Assembly: GCF_015475875.1 (NCBI RefSeq)
Contig: NZ_JADKYM010000004.1
Span: 62,001-126,000, forward strand
DNA: 64,000 bases
Reading direction: 5' to 3'
Source of the DNA: Sphingopyxis solisilvae
Lineage (GTDB): Bacteria > Pseudomonadota > Alphaproteobacteria > Sphingomonadales > Sphingomonadaceae
A model generated the notes under the pieces. That model saw only the letters and a program-made list of their open reading frames with translations, searched no databases and was not told the DNA's origin. Below are positions 1 to 9,280 of the stretch, in pieces (within the stretch, counting starts at the first letter, position 1; each line of letters begins with the position of its first letter). The translations under genes and the position numbers were made by a program.

Positions 1-1264
1 CAAGACCGGGCGCCGTGACATGGACCGATTGCAGCCACGGCGATTTACCGATCAGCTGGCCGTCGCGCTTGCCCGTGCGTTCGAGCAGCAGGCGTGTCGT
101 GCGACCGACGGTGGCTTCGTTGAACGCCTGTTGCTGCTCGTTGAGCAATGCTTGCAGCCGCTGGAGCCGGTCGTTCATCACCGCTTCGTCGATCTGGCCC
201 TCCATCGTCGCCGCGGGGGTGCCGGGTCGGCGCGAATATTTGAAGCTGTACGCCATCGCATATTCGGTCGCGCGGACGATATCGAGCGTCGCTTGAAAAT
301 CCTCTTCGCTTTCGCCGGGGAAGCCGACAATGAAGTCGCCCGAAATCGCGATGTCGGGGCGCGCCGCGCGGACGCGTTCGATGACGCGCAAATAGCTTTC
401 GCTGCTGTGGCTGCGGTTCATCGCGGCAAGAATGCGGTCGCTGCCCGCCTGCACCGGCAGGTGGAGGAAGGGCATCAGCTTGTCGACCTCGCCATGCGCG
501 GCGATCAACCCGTCGGTCATATCGTTGGGGTGGCTGGTCGTATAGCGGATGCGCTCCAGCCCGTCCTCGCGGGCGAGTTCGCGGATCAGGCCGTCGAGGC
601 CGATCGTGCGACCCTTGTCGTCTTCGCCGTCCCAGGCGTTGACGTTCTGCCCAAGCAGGGTGATCTCGCGCGCTCCGCCCGCGACCAGCGCGCGCGCCTC
701 CGCGATCAGGTCCACGAAGGGGCGGCTGATCTCGGCACCGCGGGTGTAGGGAACGACGCAATAGGTGCAGAATTTGTCGCAGCCCTCCTGCACGGTCAGG
801 AAGGCGGTCGGGCGCTGGCCCGCGCCGCGTTTTGGCAAGGCGCCAAACTTGCTGGCGGCGGGCATGTCGAGGTCGACGGCTTTCTCGCCGCGCGCGGCGC
901 GCGCGAGCAGGTCGGGCAGACGATGATAGGCTTGCGGGCCGACGACGACGTCGACGGTGGGGGCGCGGCGTGCGATCTCGGCGCCCTCGGCCTGCGCGAC
1001 GCAGCCCGCGACGGCGATCGTCGGACGGCTACCGTCGGAACGCTTCAGCCGGCCGATGTCCGAATAGACTTTCTCGGCGGCCTTTTCGCGGATGTGGCAG
1101 GTGTTGAGCACGACGAGGTCGGCATCGGCGCCGTCGGCGGCGGCAACATAGCCTTCGGCGCCCAGCATCTCGGCCATGCGCTCGCCGTCATAGACGTTCA
1201 TCTGGCAACCGAAGGATTTGACGTGGAAAGTCTTGGCAGGATTGGGTTGGGAGTCGGATTTCAT
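1..1264 (-). CDS. miaB: MiaB, tRNA-2-methylthio-N6-dimethylallyladenosine synthase (3' end cut by window edge)
   Basis: Radical-SAM methylthiotransferase that converts i6A37 to ms2i6A37 in tRNAs reading UNN codons. About 421 codons are visible, and no stop is reached before base 1. The N-terminal UPF0004 domain carries three cysteines for the auxiliary cluster (C20 in FGCQMN, C56 in NTCHIRE, about C90 in VAGCVAQ). The radical-SAM motif [16 protein letters not shown] follows near residue 164. The last visible residues ([12 protein letters not shown]) match the start of the TRAM RNA-binding domain. ATG at 1264 follows the plsC stop by 7 bp, so it is probably the last gene of the tsaB-rimI-mucR-fur-plsC block. 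Confidence 0.97.
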   Translation of the reverse strand, partial: MKSDSQPNPAKTFHVKSFGCQMNVYDGERMAEMLGAEGYVAAADGADADLVVLNTCHIREKAAEKVYSDIGRLKRSDGSRPTIAVAGCVAQAEGAEIARRAPTVDVVVGPQAYHRLPDLLARAARGEKAVDLDMPAASKFGALPKRGAGQRPTAFLTVQEGCDKFCTYCVVPYTRGAEISRPFVDLIAEARALVAGGAREITLLGQNVNAWDGEDDKGRTIGLDGLIRELAREDGLERIRYTTSHPNDMTDGLIAAHGEVDKLMPFLHLPVQAGSDRILAAMNRSHSSESYLRVIERVRAARPDIAISGDFIVGFPGESEEDFQATLDIVRATEYAMAYSFKYSRRPGTPAATMEGQIDEAVMNDRLQRLQALLNEQQQAFNEATVGRTTRLLLERTGKRDGQLIGKSPWLQSVHVTAPGL

Positions 1265-1271
1265 CGGCGCG

Positions 1272-2060
1272 CTATAGGCGATGCCGCGGCGCGGCGGAAG
1301 CCGCCGCGAGCGCATCGGCGATGGCAGCCCTCGCCGCCTCATTGATGACCTTGCGGTCATGCTCGGCCTGATCGGGTAGCGGTTCGAGATAGTGGATGGT
1401 CAGCGGGATTGGCCGCTTGCGCGCGAGCAGCCGCTTGAAATTGTCGAGCCCCGATTCGGGGTCGAGCCAGGCAATATTACTCGCCTCCGGCCCATAGTCG
1501 AGGAACACCGGCTGAACCTGAAGATTGGGCGGGGTCGGGATGATCGCCTGGAACAGCGAAGCGCGGAAGGGCAACAAGCCGTCGCCGGGTCCGGTCGTCC
1601 CCTCCGGAAACAGCGTCACCGGGCGTCCGCGCGCGAGGGCGTCGCGCAGGCTGTTCGCCTGATTGTGAATGTCGCGCTTCGCGTCGCGCTGGACATAGAT
1701 GGTGCTGTTCTGGTCGGCGAGCCAGCCGACGACGGGCGTCGTTTTCACTTCCGCCTTTGACACGAACGCCGAGCGCGCGGCGCCGCCGAGCGCGAGAATG
1801 TCGAGCCAGCTGACGTGGTTTGACACGAACAGCACGTCGCGGCGCAGCCGGGTGCCAGTGGTGCGGATCCGCAGCCCCGCGATCCATCCGGCGGCGTTCA
1901 GGAACGCCATGACCATCGGTGAAGGCCGACCGACGGCGCGGTAGAGCAGGTGCGGGACGATCAAAAACAGCAGCGCCAGCACCATCAGGGTCAGGCGGGC
2001 GACAGTCCGCCAGGTGATCGCGGCGCGATCAGTCGCGCTTGCGATCGATGGCGACACCAT
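1272..2060 (-). CDS. plsC: 1-acyl-sn-glycerol-3-phosphate acyltransferase (PlsC family)
   Basis: Acylates lysophosphatidic acid to phosphatidic acid at the inner membrane. 262 aa. A hydrophobic segment at about residues 24-42 anchors the protein. The acyltransferase motif HX4D is H82/D87 in NHVSWLD, and the substrate-binding motif FPEGTT is at 151-156. The first 11 codons overlap the 3' end of fur by 32 bp, so translation is probably coupled. The exact start is uncertain: a later methionine (MVLALLF) would leave only the membrane anchor. Confidence 0.92.
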   Translation of the reverse strand: MVSPSIASATDRAAITWRTVARLTLMVLALLFLIVPHLLYRAVGRPSPMVMAFLNAAGWIAGLRIRTTGTRLRRDVLFVSNHVSWLDILALGGAARSAFVSKAEVKTTPVVGWLADQNSTIYVQRDAKRDIHNQANSLRDALARGRPVTLFPEGTTGPGDGLLPFRASLFQAIIPTPPNLQVQPVFLDYGPEASNIAWLDPESGLDNFKRLLARKRPIPLTIHYLEPLPDQAEHDRKVINEAARAAIADALAAASAAPRHRL

Positions 2061-2454
2061 AAAGCTCCATGCGATGATCGACGAGGCGGAAGCCCAGCCG
2101 TTCGGCGATCACCTTTTGCAACGCTTCGAGTTCGGGATCGACAAATTCGATCACCTTGCCCGTTTCGACGTCGATCAGATGATCGTGATGCGCCTCGGGC
2201 GCGGCTTCGTAGCGCGAGCGACCGTCGCCGAAATCATGACGATCGAGAATCCCCGCCTCTTCGAACAGGCGCACGGTGCGATAAACGGTGGCGATCGAGA
2301 TGCCGCTGTCGATCTTCGATGCCCGCTCGTAGAGCGTCTCGACATCGGGATGATCCTCGGATTCCGAGATGACCCGCGCGATGATGCGGCGCTGCTCCGT
2401 AATGCGCAGCCCCTTTTCATGACACAGGGCTTCAAGATCGATGGTACCGGACAT
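2029..2454 (-). CDS. fur: Fur-family metal-responsive regulator
   Basis: 141 aa, a normal Fur length. The N-terminal winged helix spans about residues 10-80, with the recognition region ISIATVYRT. The histidine cluster HHDH (89-92) belongs to the regulatory metal site. It lacks the paired CXXC motifs of gamma-proteobacterial Fur; the only cysteine is C11. That is usual for alphaproteobacterial Fur/Mur proteins, whose main metal may be iron or manganese. It lies between mucR and plsC on the same strand. A likely target in this window is the palindrome upstream of fbpA at 34218-34234. Confidence 0.93.
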   Translation of the reverse strand: MSGTIDLEALCHEKGLRITEQRRIIARVISESEDHPDVETLYERASKIDSGISIATVYRTVRLFEEAGILDRHDFGDGRSRYEAAPEAHHDHLIDVETGKVIEFVDPELEALQKVIAERLGFRLVDHRMELYGVAIDRKRD

Positions 2455-2583
2455 GCTCGCCTTTCCTGCAAGATGCAGCCGCGTCTTTGCTCTCCATTCT
2501 GTATAGGGTCGCCCCGGCGATAGGACAAGGGCGGCGCCCGGCAGCGCCGCCCCTCCCTTGCCGCGAAGTCCCGTCGTTCGCCG

Positions 2584-3009
2584 CTATTTGCGCTTGCGCC
2601 CGCCGCCGCGGCCCTTGGTGCCGAGACCGATTGCCTTCGCCAGCGCCCGGCGCTTTTCAGCATAGTTGGGCGCGACCATCGGATAGTCGGCGGGCAGTCC
2701 CCATTTCGTCCGATAGTCGTCGGGCGTCATGCCGTAATGCGTCATGAGATGACGGCGCAGCATTTTCAGCTTTTTTCCGTCTTCCAGACAAATGATGTAG
2801 TCGGGCTTGACCGAACTGCGGACCGAGACAGCCGGGACCGGCTTTTCCTCGACCACCGGAGCGTCGCCCAGACCGGAAAGGGCGGCGTGGACATTGTTGA
2901 TCAGCAAGGAAAGATCGGAAATCGCAACACTATTGTTGCTGACGTGGGCGGCGACGATGTCGGCCGTCAGTGTTACCAGCATTTCGCTGGTGTCGTTTGG
3001 GTCGGACAT
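2584..3009 (-). CDS. MucR/Ros-family transcriptional regulator
   Basis: 141 aa from ATG at 3009, chosen because AAGGAA lies 6-11 bases upstream; an in-frame ATG at 3042 has no such signal. The C-terminal half holds the prokaryotic C2H2-like zinc finger, with YIICLEDG giving C74 and D77, then H87 and H91 in RRHLMTHYGMTPDDYR. The second Cys of Ros is an Asp here, as in MucR proteins. The basic tail is glycine- and lysine-rich. MucR proteins silence AT-rich DNA and control the cell cycle or surface polysaccharide. Neighbours are fur downstream and rimI upstream. Confidence 0.93.
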   Translation of the reverse strand: MSDPNDTSEMLVTLTADIVAAHVSNNSVAISDLSLLINNVHAALSGLGDAPVVEEKPVPAVSVRSSVKPDYIICLEDGKKLKMLRRHLMTHYGMTPDDYRTKWGLPADYPMVAPNYAEKRRALAKAIGLGTKGRGGGRKRK

Positions 3010-3114
3010 GAGACTATTCCTTATCATTATAGCTGGCTTCACATGGCGAACATCGGAACTCTATTTGCGCCAGTTACAATGTTGCCACTTTGGCAGGAAG
3101 TGCGCAACGTCCGA

Positions 3115-3597
3115 TCAATCACCACTTTTCGGCGATGGCCGCTGCCGCATCGTTATCGCATCGCGCATCTGGCCGTCGTTACCGCGGTAATAGGCGGCGC
3201 GGCGCCCGACTTCGACAAATCCAGCACGCGAATAAAGATGTGCCGCATCATTATCGGCGCGCATTTCAAGAAAATAATCGTCGGCCCCGTGCGCACTGGC
3301 CCAGGCCTGCCAGTCATCGAGCAGTAACCGACCGATCCCGCGACCGCGCCACGCCGGGTCGACCGCCAGCAGCAACAATTCGGACTCCGGTCCAGCGATG
3401 CGCGCGGCGGAAAAGCCGCACGGTTCTTCGCCGTGCCAGGCGAGACAGACGCGCGCCGACGGCAAGGCAAACAGCGTCAACAATTGAGCGCCGCTCCACG
3501 CCTCGCCGAAAAGCGGATCGAACGCCGCATCCATCACGCGCATCACCGCCGCCAGATCGCCGACGCGGGCGGTCGCAAGATGCACCGCTTCGGTCAT
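3115..3597 (-). CDS. rimI: Ribosomal-protein-alanine N-acetyltransferase (RimI-like GNAT)
   Basis: 160 aa GNAT acetyltransferase. The acetyl-CoA loop is visible in VDPAWRGRGIGRLLL (R-x-x-G-x-G), followed by the LYSRAGFVEVGRRAAYY region typical of RimI. The start at 3597 overlaps the tsaB stop in an ATGA arrangement (4 bp), which implies coupled translation. RimI acetylates the N-terminal alanine of bS18. The tsaB-rimI pairing is common in bacteria. Confidence 0.92.
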   Translation of the reverse strand: MTEAVHLATARVGDLAAVMRVMDAAFDPLFGEAWSGAQLLTLFALPSARVCLAWHGEEPCGFSAARIAGPESELLLLAVDPAWRGRGIGRLLLDDWQAWASAHGADDYFLEMRADNDAAHLYSRAGFVEVGRRAAYYRGNDGQMRDAITMRQRPSPKSGD

Positions 3598-4211
3598 GCC
3601 GTCGCCATCGGCTTGGCGTCGGGCGCGCGGCCATAGATCGGCGTCGGGCCGTCGCGCAGAGCGGCAGCGGGCAGGCTCGGAAACGCACGCGCATCGGGGA
3701 GCGCCGCAATCGCGGTTCCGGCGCCACGCAGCGCGACAAAGGCATCGGCGCGATTGCCGACGACGAGTGCGGTCGACAGAGTCACCGCCTCCCCCGGCAA
3801 CAACGAACGGACGTCGGCCACCGGCGAGAGATCGCCGGCGAAAGGCTGGACAAACCATTGCCCGTGACCGCCCTCCATGACGACCAGCGCCCCATCGGCG
3901 GCGGCAATGGCATCGGCGGCGGACGCGGCAACGAGCGCCAGCGTCGAAAATCCCCGCACGGGTATGCTCCACCCCAAACTAAGGCCGCGCGCGGCCGCGA
4001 TCGCGATACGCACCCCGGCGAAGCTGCCCGGACCGCAGCCGACCGCCAGCGCATCGGCACGGCCGCCCCCGCTCAGCTCCGCAATTAGCGGGATCAGCCG
4101 CTCGGCATGCCCGCGGCCGATCACTTCGTGCCGGTGATCGATCACCCTCCCTGCCTCGATCAGCGCGACCGAACAGGCTTCGCTCGCCGAATCGATCACC
4201 AGCTGGCGCAT
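3594..4211 (-). CDS. tsaB: tRNA threonylcarbamoyladenosine biosynthesis protein TsaB
   Basis: 205 aa ASKHA-fold protein, partner of TsaD and TsaE in making t6A37 of ANN-decoding tRNAs. It starts MRQLVIDSASEACSVAL and contains the family signature GCGPGSFAGVRIAIAAARGL. The C-terminal half is shorter and more divergent, as usual for TsaB. It overlaps rimI by 4 bp and follows the nitroreductase by 18 bp, so it sits in the middle of the long minus-strand operon. Confidence 0.95.
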   Translation of the reverse strand: MRQLVIDSASEACSVALIEAGRVIDHRHEVIGRGHAERLIPLIAELSGGGRADALAVGCGPGSFAGVRIAIAAARGLSLGWSIPVRGFSTLALVAASAADAIAAADGALVVMEGGHGQWFVQPFAGDLSPVADVRSLLPGEAVTLSTALVVGNRADAFVALRGAGTAIAALPDARAFPSLPAAALRDGPTPIYGRAPDAKPMATA

Positions 4212-4229
4212 GGGATCGGACCGGAACGT

Positions 4230-4823
4230 TCAAGCGACGCGGTTGAAGCGCGCGAAATCCGGACGCGGACTGCGCTCGAAAATGCTCGCTGGATCGCCAT
4301 AACCCAAGGTCGAAATGAAATTGCTCTTCACCTTGGGCTGGTCGGCAAAGAAGGCCGCATCGACTGCATCGTTGCTGAACCCCGACATCGGTCCGGTATC
4401 AAGCCCGAGCGCGCGCGCGGCAAGGATGAAATAGGCGCCCTGCAAGCTCGAGTTGCGAAACGCCGTCGCCTTCGCAAGCTCGTCATTCCCGGCAAACCAG
4501 CTGCGCGCGTCTGCGTGCGGAAACAGTTCGGGCAGATTTTCATAAAATTCAAGGTCCATGCCAATGATCACCGTAGCCGGTGCCGCCAGGATCTTTTTGG
4601 CGTTGTCGGGCAAGGCCAGCGCGGCAAGCCGCTGTTTGGCGTCATCGGACGTACACCAGACGAGGCGCGCCGGCAGGCAATTGGCGCTCGTCGGCCCGAA
4701 TTTCATCAGGTCCCAGATCGCGTGCAACTGCGCCTCCGAGACCGGCTTGTCGAGATAGCCGTTATAGGTGCGCGCGGTGCGAAAAAGCTGGTCGAGGGCG
4801 CTGTCGGATAGCGGCTCGCTCAT
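4230..4823 (-). CDS. Malonic semialdehyde reductase-like nitroreductase (RutE/HadB family)
   Basis: 197 aa from ATG 4823. Flavin-dependent nitroreductase fold. The stretch [15 protein letters not shown] and the later [12 protein letters not shown] are typical of the RutE/HadB subgroup that reduces malonic semialdehyde to 3-hydroxypropionate. No other rut genes are present, so a role in uracil catabolism cannot be assumed. The gene lies 37 bp after the nfuA-like gene and 18 bp before tsaB. Confidence 0.85.
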   Translation of the reverse strand: MSEPLSDSALDQLFRTARTYNGYLDKPVSEAQLHAIWDLMKFGPTSANCLPARLVWCTSDDAKQRLAALALPDNAKKILAAPATVIIGMDLEFYENLPELFPHADARSWFAGNDELAKATAFRNSSLQGAYFILAARALGLDTGPMSGFSNDAVDAAFFADQPKVKSNFISTLGYGDPASIFERSPRPDFARFNRVA

Positions 4824-4860
4824 GGCAGGTCTCCTGATGATGTGGTCGTGGGGCGGACGG

Positions 4861-5436
4861 TCAGACGGCGTGAACCGCGGTGACTTCCGGCACATAATGT
4901 TTGAGCAGCGATTCAATCCCGTTCTTCAGCGTCGCCGTCGACGACGGACATCCGGCGCAGGCGCCCTGCATCTTCAGATACACATTGCCCTTGTCGAACC
5001 CGCGATACACGATGTCGCCGCCGTCGTTCGCGACCGCCGGCCGCACGCGCGTTTCGATCAATTCCTTAATTTGTTCGATGATGTCGGCATCGGCCGGATC
5101 GTCGGCAAACCCCGTTTCGGCCTCGGGCGGTACCGAAAAATTGGCGCTGGCGGCGTTGAACAGCGGCGCCTCGGCCAGGAAATGATCCATCAATATCCCG
5201 AGCACGTCGGGTTTGAGATCGCTCCAGCCGACCCCCGGCGCCGCGGTGACCGACACGAAATCGCGGCCGAAGAACACGCCGGTCACATCGCCCAGCGAAA
5301 AGAGCGCCGCGGCGAGCGGCGACGCTTCGGCTTCTTCGGGCGTCGCGAAATCGCGGGTGCCCGACTCCATGACCGCGCGGCCAGGCAGGAATTTGAGCGT
5401 CGCCGGATTGGGCGTCGATTCGGTTTCGATCAGCAT
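4861..5436 (-). CDS. NfuA/NifU-like Fe-S cluster carrier
   Basis: 191 aa from ATG 5436; an alternative ATG at 5445 would add MQP. The N-terminal Nfu_N domain starts with [16 protein letters not shown]. The C-terminal NifU domain has the cluster-binding C-x-x-C in GACAGCPSS. Such proteins carry a 4Fe-4S cluster to client enzymes; MiaB, encoded in the same block, is a known type of client in other bacteria. It is divergent from the 5500 gene, so promoters should lie in the 63-bp gap. Confidence 0.93.
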   Translation of the reverse strand: MLIETESTPNPATLKFLPGRAVMESGTRDFATPEEAEASPLAAALFSLGDVTGVFFGRDFVSVTAAPGVGWSDLKPDVLGILMDHFLAEAPLFNAASANFSVPPEAETGFADDPADADIIEQIKELIETRVRPAVANDGGDIVYRGFDKGNVYLKMQGACAGCPSSTATLKNGIESLLKHYVPEVTAVHAV

Positions 5437-5499
5437 GGGCTGCATGTGGGACCGCGCGGGGCTTTGTGCAAGGCCGCAGGGATGCGCTAAAGCCCGCCG

Positions 5500-6372
5500 A
5501 TGCGCCGCTTTACCCATTTTGCCGCCATCGACTGGTCGGGCGCCCGTGGCGAGCGGCAGCGCGGGATCGCGGTGGCGCACGCTTCGGGATCGGCGCGCCC
5601 TGCCCTGCTGCGCCCTGGCCATATCTGGTCGCGCGCCGAAGTGTTGGCATGGCTCGCCGATATCGCGGCGTCGGAAACCGACATGCTGATCGGCTTCGAT
5701 TTCTCGGCCGCCTTCGCTTTTGCCGACTGCGGCGCCTATTTTCCCGCCTGGGATGCAAGCCCCGCCGCCCTCCCGGCGCTCTGGGCGCTAGTCGAGCGAC
5801 TTTCGGCCAGCGATCCGCATTATGAAATCGGCAGTTTCCTCGCGCACCCGGCGGCGCGGCGCCATTTCCGCCACGCGCGCGGCGACGTCGGCGACCTTTT
5901 TGTGCCGGGCACCGGACGCCTGCGCGTCGTCGAGCGGCACCAGCGCGACACGCGGCAGGCGGCGAGCGTCAGCAATTTCAACCTGGTCGGCGCGGCGCAA
6001 GTCGGCAAGGCCAGCCTCGCCGGGATGCGGTTGCTGCACCGCCTGCGCGGCCGCTTGCCGCTATGGCCGCTCGATCCCGTGCCCGCGACGGGGCCGTTGC
6101 TCGTCGAAATCTACACCGGCGTCGCCGCGCGGGCGGCGGGACTGCCCGCCGGGCGCAGCAAGATCCGCGACGGCGGCACGCTCGACATCGCGCTGGCGCG
6201 CCTCGGCTCGCGCCCGTTCGGCGCGACCGGCGCGATCAGCGACCATGCGAGCGACGCCCTGCTCACCGCCGCTTGGCTGCGCGCGGTCGCCTCCGACGTC
6301 GCGCCCTGGTCGCCAGCGCCGCTAACCCCGGCGCTGGCGCGAACCGAAGGCTGGACCTTTGGCATAATTTGA
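5500..6372 (+). CDS. Conserved hypothetical protein with RNase H-like fold features
   Basis: 290 aa, no gene name recognised. The N-terminus AAIDWSGARG and the later acidic pattern GFDFSAAFAFADCG and SDHASDALLTAAWL resemble the spaced Asp residues of RNase H-like (DUF429-type) proteins. That is a fold-level impression only. There is no signal peptide or membrane segment. It reads away from the nfuA-like gene and ends 17 bp before tRNA-Thr. Confidence 0.75.
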   Translation: MRRFTHFAAIDWSGARGERQRGIAVAHASGSARPALLRPGHIWSRAEVLAWLADIAASETDMLIGFDFSAAFAFADCGAYFPAWDASPAALPALWALVERLSASDPHYEIGSFLAHPAARRHFRHARGDVGDLFVPGTGRLRVVERHQRDTRQAASVSNFNLVGAAQVGKASLAGMRLLHRLRGRLPLWPLDPVPATGPLLVEIYTGVAARAAGLPAGRSKIRDGGTLDIALARLGSRPFGATGAISDHASDALLTAAWLRAVASDVAPWSPAPLTPALARTEGWTFGII

Positions 6373-6389
6373 CGCAAGGGGCGTTCCGC

Positions 6390-6465
6390 GCCGGCTTAGC
6401 TCAGTTGGTAGAGCAACCGCCTTGTAAGCGGTAGGTCGTCAGTTCGAGTCTGACAGCCGGCACCA
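6390..6465 (+). tRNA. tRNA-Thr (anticodon TGT)
   Basis: The cloverleaf folds fully. The acceptor stem GCCGGCT pairs with AGCCGGC, the D-arm has AGTTGGTA, the anticodon loop is CTTGTAA (TGT), and the T-loop is TTCGAGT. CCA is encoded at 6463-6465. 76 nt. Confidence 0.97.
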
Positions 6466-6485
6466 GCACCGCCCGCCCCCTACGC

Positions 6486-6920
6486 TCATTCGGCGGCAAC
6501 CGGCAGAACGTCGGGGTCGTATTGATCGACATAGTCGCCCGACGGCGGGATCGGTTTGATGACGTCGATCAGGACGCCGTTGGGGTCCGCGGTGATGAAA
6601 TGCCGCTGCCCGAAATCCTCGTCGCGCAGCGCGAGGAGGATCGGCAAGCCCGCGTCGACCAGGCGCCGATATTCCTGGTCGACATCGTCCACCTCGAAGT
6701 TCAGCAGCAGCCCCGACACGCTGCCGCGCCCGATGGCGGGAATCGTCGCATGCTGGCCGTCGAGGATCGCCAGATTGACCGACGGATCCGATTCCGCCTG
6801 CAAGTGGACATACCAGTCCGCCTCAAACACCGCGCGAAAGGCAAAATGTCGCGTGTAAAAGGCCGCGGTTTCGGCGACGGCGGCGGTCATGATGACCGGG
6901 TAAAAGCTGGTACATTTCAT
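6486..6920 (-). CDS. VOC-superfamily (glyoxalase/bleomycin-resistance-like) protein
   Basis: 144 aa from ATG 6920, preceded by GGAG. One beta-alpha-beta-beta-beta unit pair is visible, from [12 protein letters not shown] to [18 protein letters not shown]. The C-terminal [12 protein letters not shown] is the usual second metal-side strand. The substrate cannot be told. It is divergent from the LuxR-type regulator at 7176 across a 255-bp gap, which may make it a target of that regulator (inference). Confidence 0.85.
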   Translation of the reverse strand: MKCTSFYPVIMTAAVAETAAFYTRHFAFRAVFEADWYVHLQAESDPSVNLAILDGQHATIPAIGRGSVSGLLLNFEVDDVDQEYRRLVDAGLPILLALRDEDFGQRHFITADPNGVLIDVIKPIPPSGDYVDQYDPDVLPVAAE

Positions 6921-7175
6921 CGGAAGGCTCCTGTGAAATTCGATAATGTCGAATGGCCATAATTTCGCCCGGGGGATGGGGCCGCGCAATTACCCTGAAG
7001 GTTATCCGCGACCGACAGGTCGCTCCGGCGCACGAAGGGTTCGTGCGACGACGGCCAAGCCCCGACAGCGTCTCGCCCCGATTCAACCCGGAGTGCCGCA
7101 CGCAAAAAATCAACAGCCAAGTTAAATTATGGCATTTGTCATAAAGTTGGTCGATAATTCGCTTACTAAGGATGG

Positions 7176-8303
7176 GTGGGGCAAGCGGCGGGGACGATGG
7201 GCCAGCGGATCGACGGCGATTGGGACGATATTTTCATGCAGGCGGCGCTGCAGCCCGACCTGTGGCTGGCGGCGCTCGATACGCTGGCGACACGCACTGG
7301 GTCGACGCACGGACAATTGATCGGGGTCGGCGGCGTGCGCGAAATTCCGTTCAATATCGTCACCAATTTCGACGCGGACATGATCGATTTTTTCGCGGCG
7401 AGCGGCTGGACGTCGGAAAGTCACAATTTTCGGGTTGCGGCGTCGAACCGGCATGTCGAGCGCGGCTTTTACGATCCGGTCCTGCACGAAGCCGATTATG
7501 ACCGGGTGATACCCGACCTGGCGTCGCGCGACTATGTCGACTGGTGCGAGGAAATCGGCATCCCTTTCGGGTGCCAGACCAATTTGGTGATCGACAATTT
7601 CGGCGTCGTGGGGCTCGCCACGCTGCGCAGCCGCCGCGACGGGCGGACGACGCCGGCACAGCGGCGGACCTTTGCCCTCGGTGCCAAGGCGGCGCGGCGC
7701 GCCGTGCGGTTGCAGGAAAAGCTGGAGGGCGAGCAGGCCAAGCTGCTGGCGGGCGCTTTCGACGCGATCCAGGTCAGCGCCTTCATCATCGACATACGCG
7801 GGCGGGTGCTGGCGCACAGCGCGGGCGCGGACGCGATCGTCGATGTCGGCGACATACGCCTGTCGGGACGGGTGCTCGACGGCGCGGGCGCCCCCTTTTC
7901 GATGCGCCAGGCCGTTCAGGCGCTGGTCGCCGAGGACGGGCTCGATCACATCCGCACCAAGCTCGCTACGCCCGCGGGGCGCCCGCCGCTGATGATCGAA
8001 GGGTTCCGCCTGCCCGACCGAAGCTGGTCGCTGGGCAAATTGCCCCATGCCATCCTGATTGCCAACGGGCCGCGCCGCGACCGCGCCGGCGTCGCCGCCT
8101 ATCTGGCCGCCATTTATCGGCTGAGCCCTGCGGAGGCCGACATTGCGGTGCGGCTGTTCGAAGGCAGGAAGCGATCGGATATTGCCGAAGCGCGCGGGGT
8201 GACTGCGGAAACGCTGCGCGGACAGATCAAGCAAATCTATCTGAAATGCGGCATCGACGGCGAAGCGGGGTTGATGCGGCTGCTGGCCCCGATCCTCAGT
8301 TGA
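7176..8303 (+). CDS. LuxR-type helix-turn-helix transcriptional regulator
   Basis: 375 aa from GTG 7176; ATG 7197 is a plausible alternative with a closer G-rich signal. The C-terminal 60 residues form a LuxR/GerE HTH (YRLSPAEADIAVRLFEG to EALGLMRLL-like end, with SDIAEARGVTAETLRGQIKQ as the recognition part). The first 300 residues look like a GAF/PAS-type sensory region, but no ligand motif is clear. There is no receiver domain. It is followed by a perfect hairpin at 8305-8324. Confidence 0.85.
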   Translation: MGQAAGTMGQRIDGDWDDIFMQAALQPDLWLAALDTLATRTGSTHGQLIGVGGVREIPFNIVTNFDADMIDFFAASGWTSESHNFRVAASNRHVERGFYDPVLHEADYDRVIPDLASRDYVDWCEEIGIPFGCQTNLVIDNFGVVGLATLRSRRDGRTTPAQRRTFALGAKAARRAVRLQEKLEGEQAKLLAGAFDAIQVSAFIIDIRGRVLAHSAGADAIVDVGDIRLSGRVLDGAGAPFSMRQAVQALVAEDGLDHIRTKLATPAGRPPLMIEGFRLPDRSWSLGKLPHAILIANGPRRDRAGVAAYLAAIYRLSPAEADIAVRLFEGRKRSDIAEARGVTAETLRGQIKQIYLKCGIDGEAGLMRLLAPILS

Positions 8304-8304
8304 C

Positions 8305-8324
8305 CATCCCCCTACAGGGGGATG
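8305..8324 (+). terminator. Perfect 8-bp stem hairpin just after the LuxR-type gene
   Basis: CATCCCCC and GGGGGATG pair around a 4-base loop (TACA), 2 bases after the stop codon. The T-tract is poor (CTTGCC), so it may be a weak terminator or a protein-binding palindrome instead. Confidence 0.55.
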
Positions 8325-8344
8325 CTTGCCTCGCCGACGCGAAA

Positions 8345-8549
8345 TAAGGGTCCGTTTGCAAGGACTAAGGGGAGCGGCCCCGTCGATGCGCGGAATCGGA
8401 CGCCGACAGGCGCGATCCGCCATCGACGGGATGGGCTCGAGGGAATTCCTGCCGGTCAATGCGACCCAGATCGGCAGGGCGAGGGTCCTCGCCAGTAACA
8501 TGTGTGTGCGACCTGGAAGAGCTCCGTCGACCTTCGGCGGAGCTCTTTT
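8345..8549 (+). ncRNA. Candidate structured non-coding RNA ending in an intrinsic terminator
   Basis: No convincing ORF lies between the LuxR-type gene and the CDF gene. The plus strand shows successive stems. CCGTCGATG pairs with CATCGACGG in a long-range hairpin, and CCTGCCG pairs with CGGCAGG. A terminator follows: AGAGCTCCG (8518-8526) and CGGAGCTCT (8538-8546), then T residues. No known RNA family was recognised. It could instead be the regulator's 3' UTR, or the terminator could serve the CDF gene from the other strand. The 5' end is a guess. Confidence 0.4.
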
Positions 8550-8582
8550 CGCGTCAGCCGAGCCCGGGCGTCAGGGGCAGGA

Positions 8583-9212
8583 TCACGCCGTCGTATGGCC
8601 GACAGTCAGCTCGCGACGCGCCTGGCGGTATACTTCGACGCTGCCCCATATCGCCAGCGTCGCCATGATCGTCGCGACGAGCAGATCGGGCCAACTTTGC
8701 CCGGTTCCGAACACCCCGAGCGCCGCGCCGAGCACCGCGAGATTGCCGATCGCATCGTTGCGCGAGCATATCCAGACAGAGCGCATATTCGCGTCACCGG
8801 TGCGATAGCGATAAAGCATCAGTGCGACCGCCACATTGGCTGCGAGCGCAAGCGCCCCGATCAGCCCCATTGTTTCGGCGTGCGGCGCGGTCCCGGCCAG
8901 AAAACCCCAAAGCGCCGATCCCAGCACCCACAGGCCGAAGGCGAGCATCGTCACCGCCTTGAACATCGCCGCGCGGGCGCGCCAGGCGAGCGCCATCCCC
9001 GCGACGCCAAGGCTGATCGCATAATTGGCGGCATCACCCAGAAAATCGAGCGCATCGGCCTGAAGCGCGCGCGAGTCCGCGGCCACCCCCGCCACAATCT
9101 CGACCGCGAACATCGCGGCGTTGATCAACAAGGCGATCCAGAGAATTCGGCGCCAGCGCGGATCATTCAGCGCGCTGGCGCCGCTACCGCTTGCGCAACA
9201 ATGGTTCGACAC
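8583..9212 (-). CDS. Short cation diffusion facilitator (CDF) metal transporter
   Basis: 209 aa from GTG 9212, with AAGGAG 9 bases upstream. The N-terminus is cysteine-rich (SNHCCASGSG). About six membrane segments follow. The transport-site aspartates are in LQADALDFLGDAANY and the second site is in SRNDAIGNLAVL. It stops soon after the last helix, so the usual cytoplasmic C-terminal dimer domain of CDF proteins is missing. Divergent from the MerR-type sensor, which almost certainly controls it. Likely exports a soft divalent metal from the cytoplasm. Confidence 0.88.
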   Translation of the reverse strand: MSNHCCASGSGASALNDPRWRRILWIALLINAAMFAVEIVAGVAADSRALQADALDFLGDAANYAISLGVAGMALAWRARAAMFKAVTMLAFGLWVLGSALWGFLAGTAPHAETMGLIGALALAANVAVALMLYRYRTGDANMRSVWICSRNDAIGNLAVLGAALGVFGTGQSWPDLLVATIMATLAIWGSVEVYRQARRELTVGHTTA

Positions 9213-9245
9213 AATCAGGGCTCCTTGGTTTCCCGAGTCGATGCC

Positions 9246-9277
9246 CTATATGCACCCTGTAGCAACTACGGGGTCAA
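9246..9277 (-). promoter_or_regulatory. MerR-type operator/promoter between CDF gene and metal sensor
   Basis: The dyad ACCCTGTAG / CTACGGGGT (9254-9274, 3-bp centre) is a classic metal-responsive MerR-family operator. It lies between a -35 TTGACC (9272-9277) and a -10 CATATA (9247-9252) for the minus strand. The spacer is 19 bp, the overlong spacing that MerR activators correct by distorting DNA. The motif is read directly; the assignment to the CDF gene follows from orientation. Confidence 0.85.
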
Positions 9278-9280
9278 GCG

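Noticed and set aside
20-1345. A 441-codon open frame on the plus strand opposite miaB and the end of plsC
   Set aside because: High-GC DNA leaves long antisense frames open. The minus strand encodes MiaB with all its cysteine motifs, and the plus-strand translation has no domain logic.
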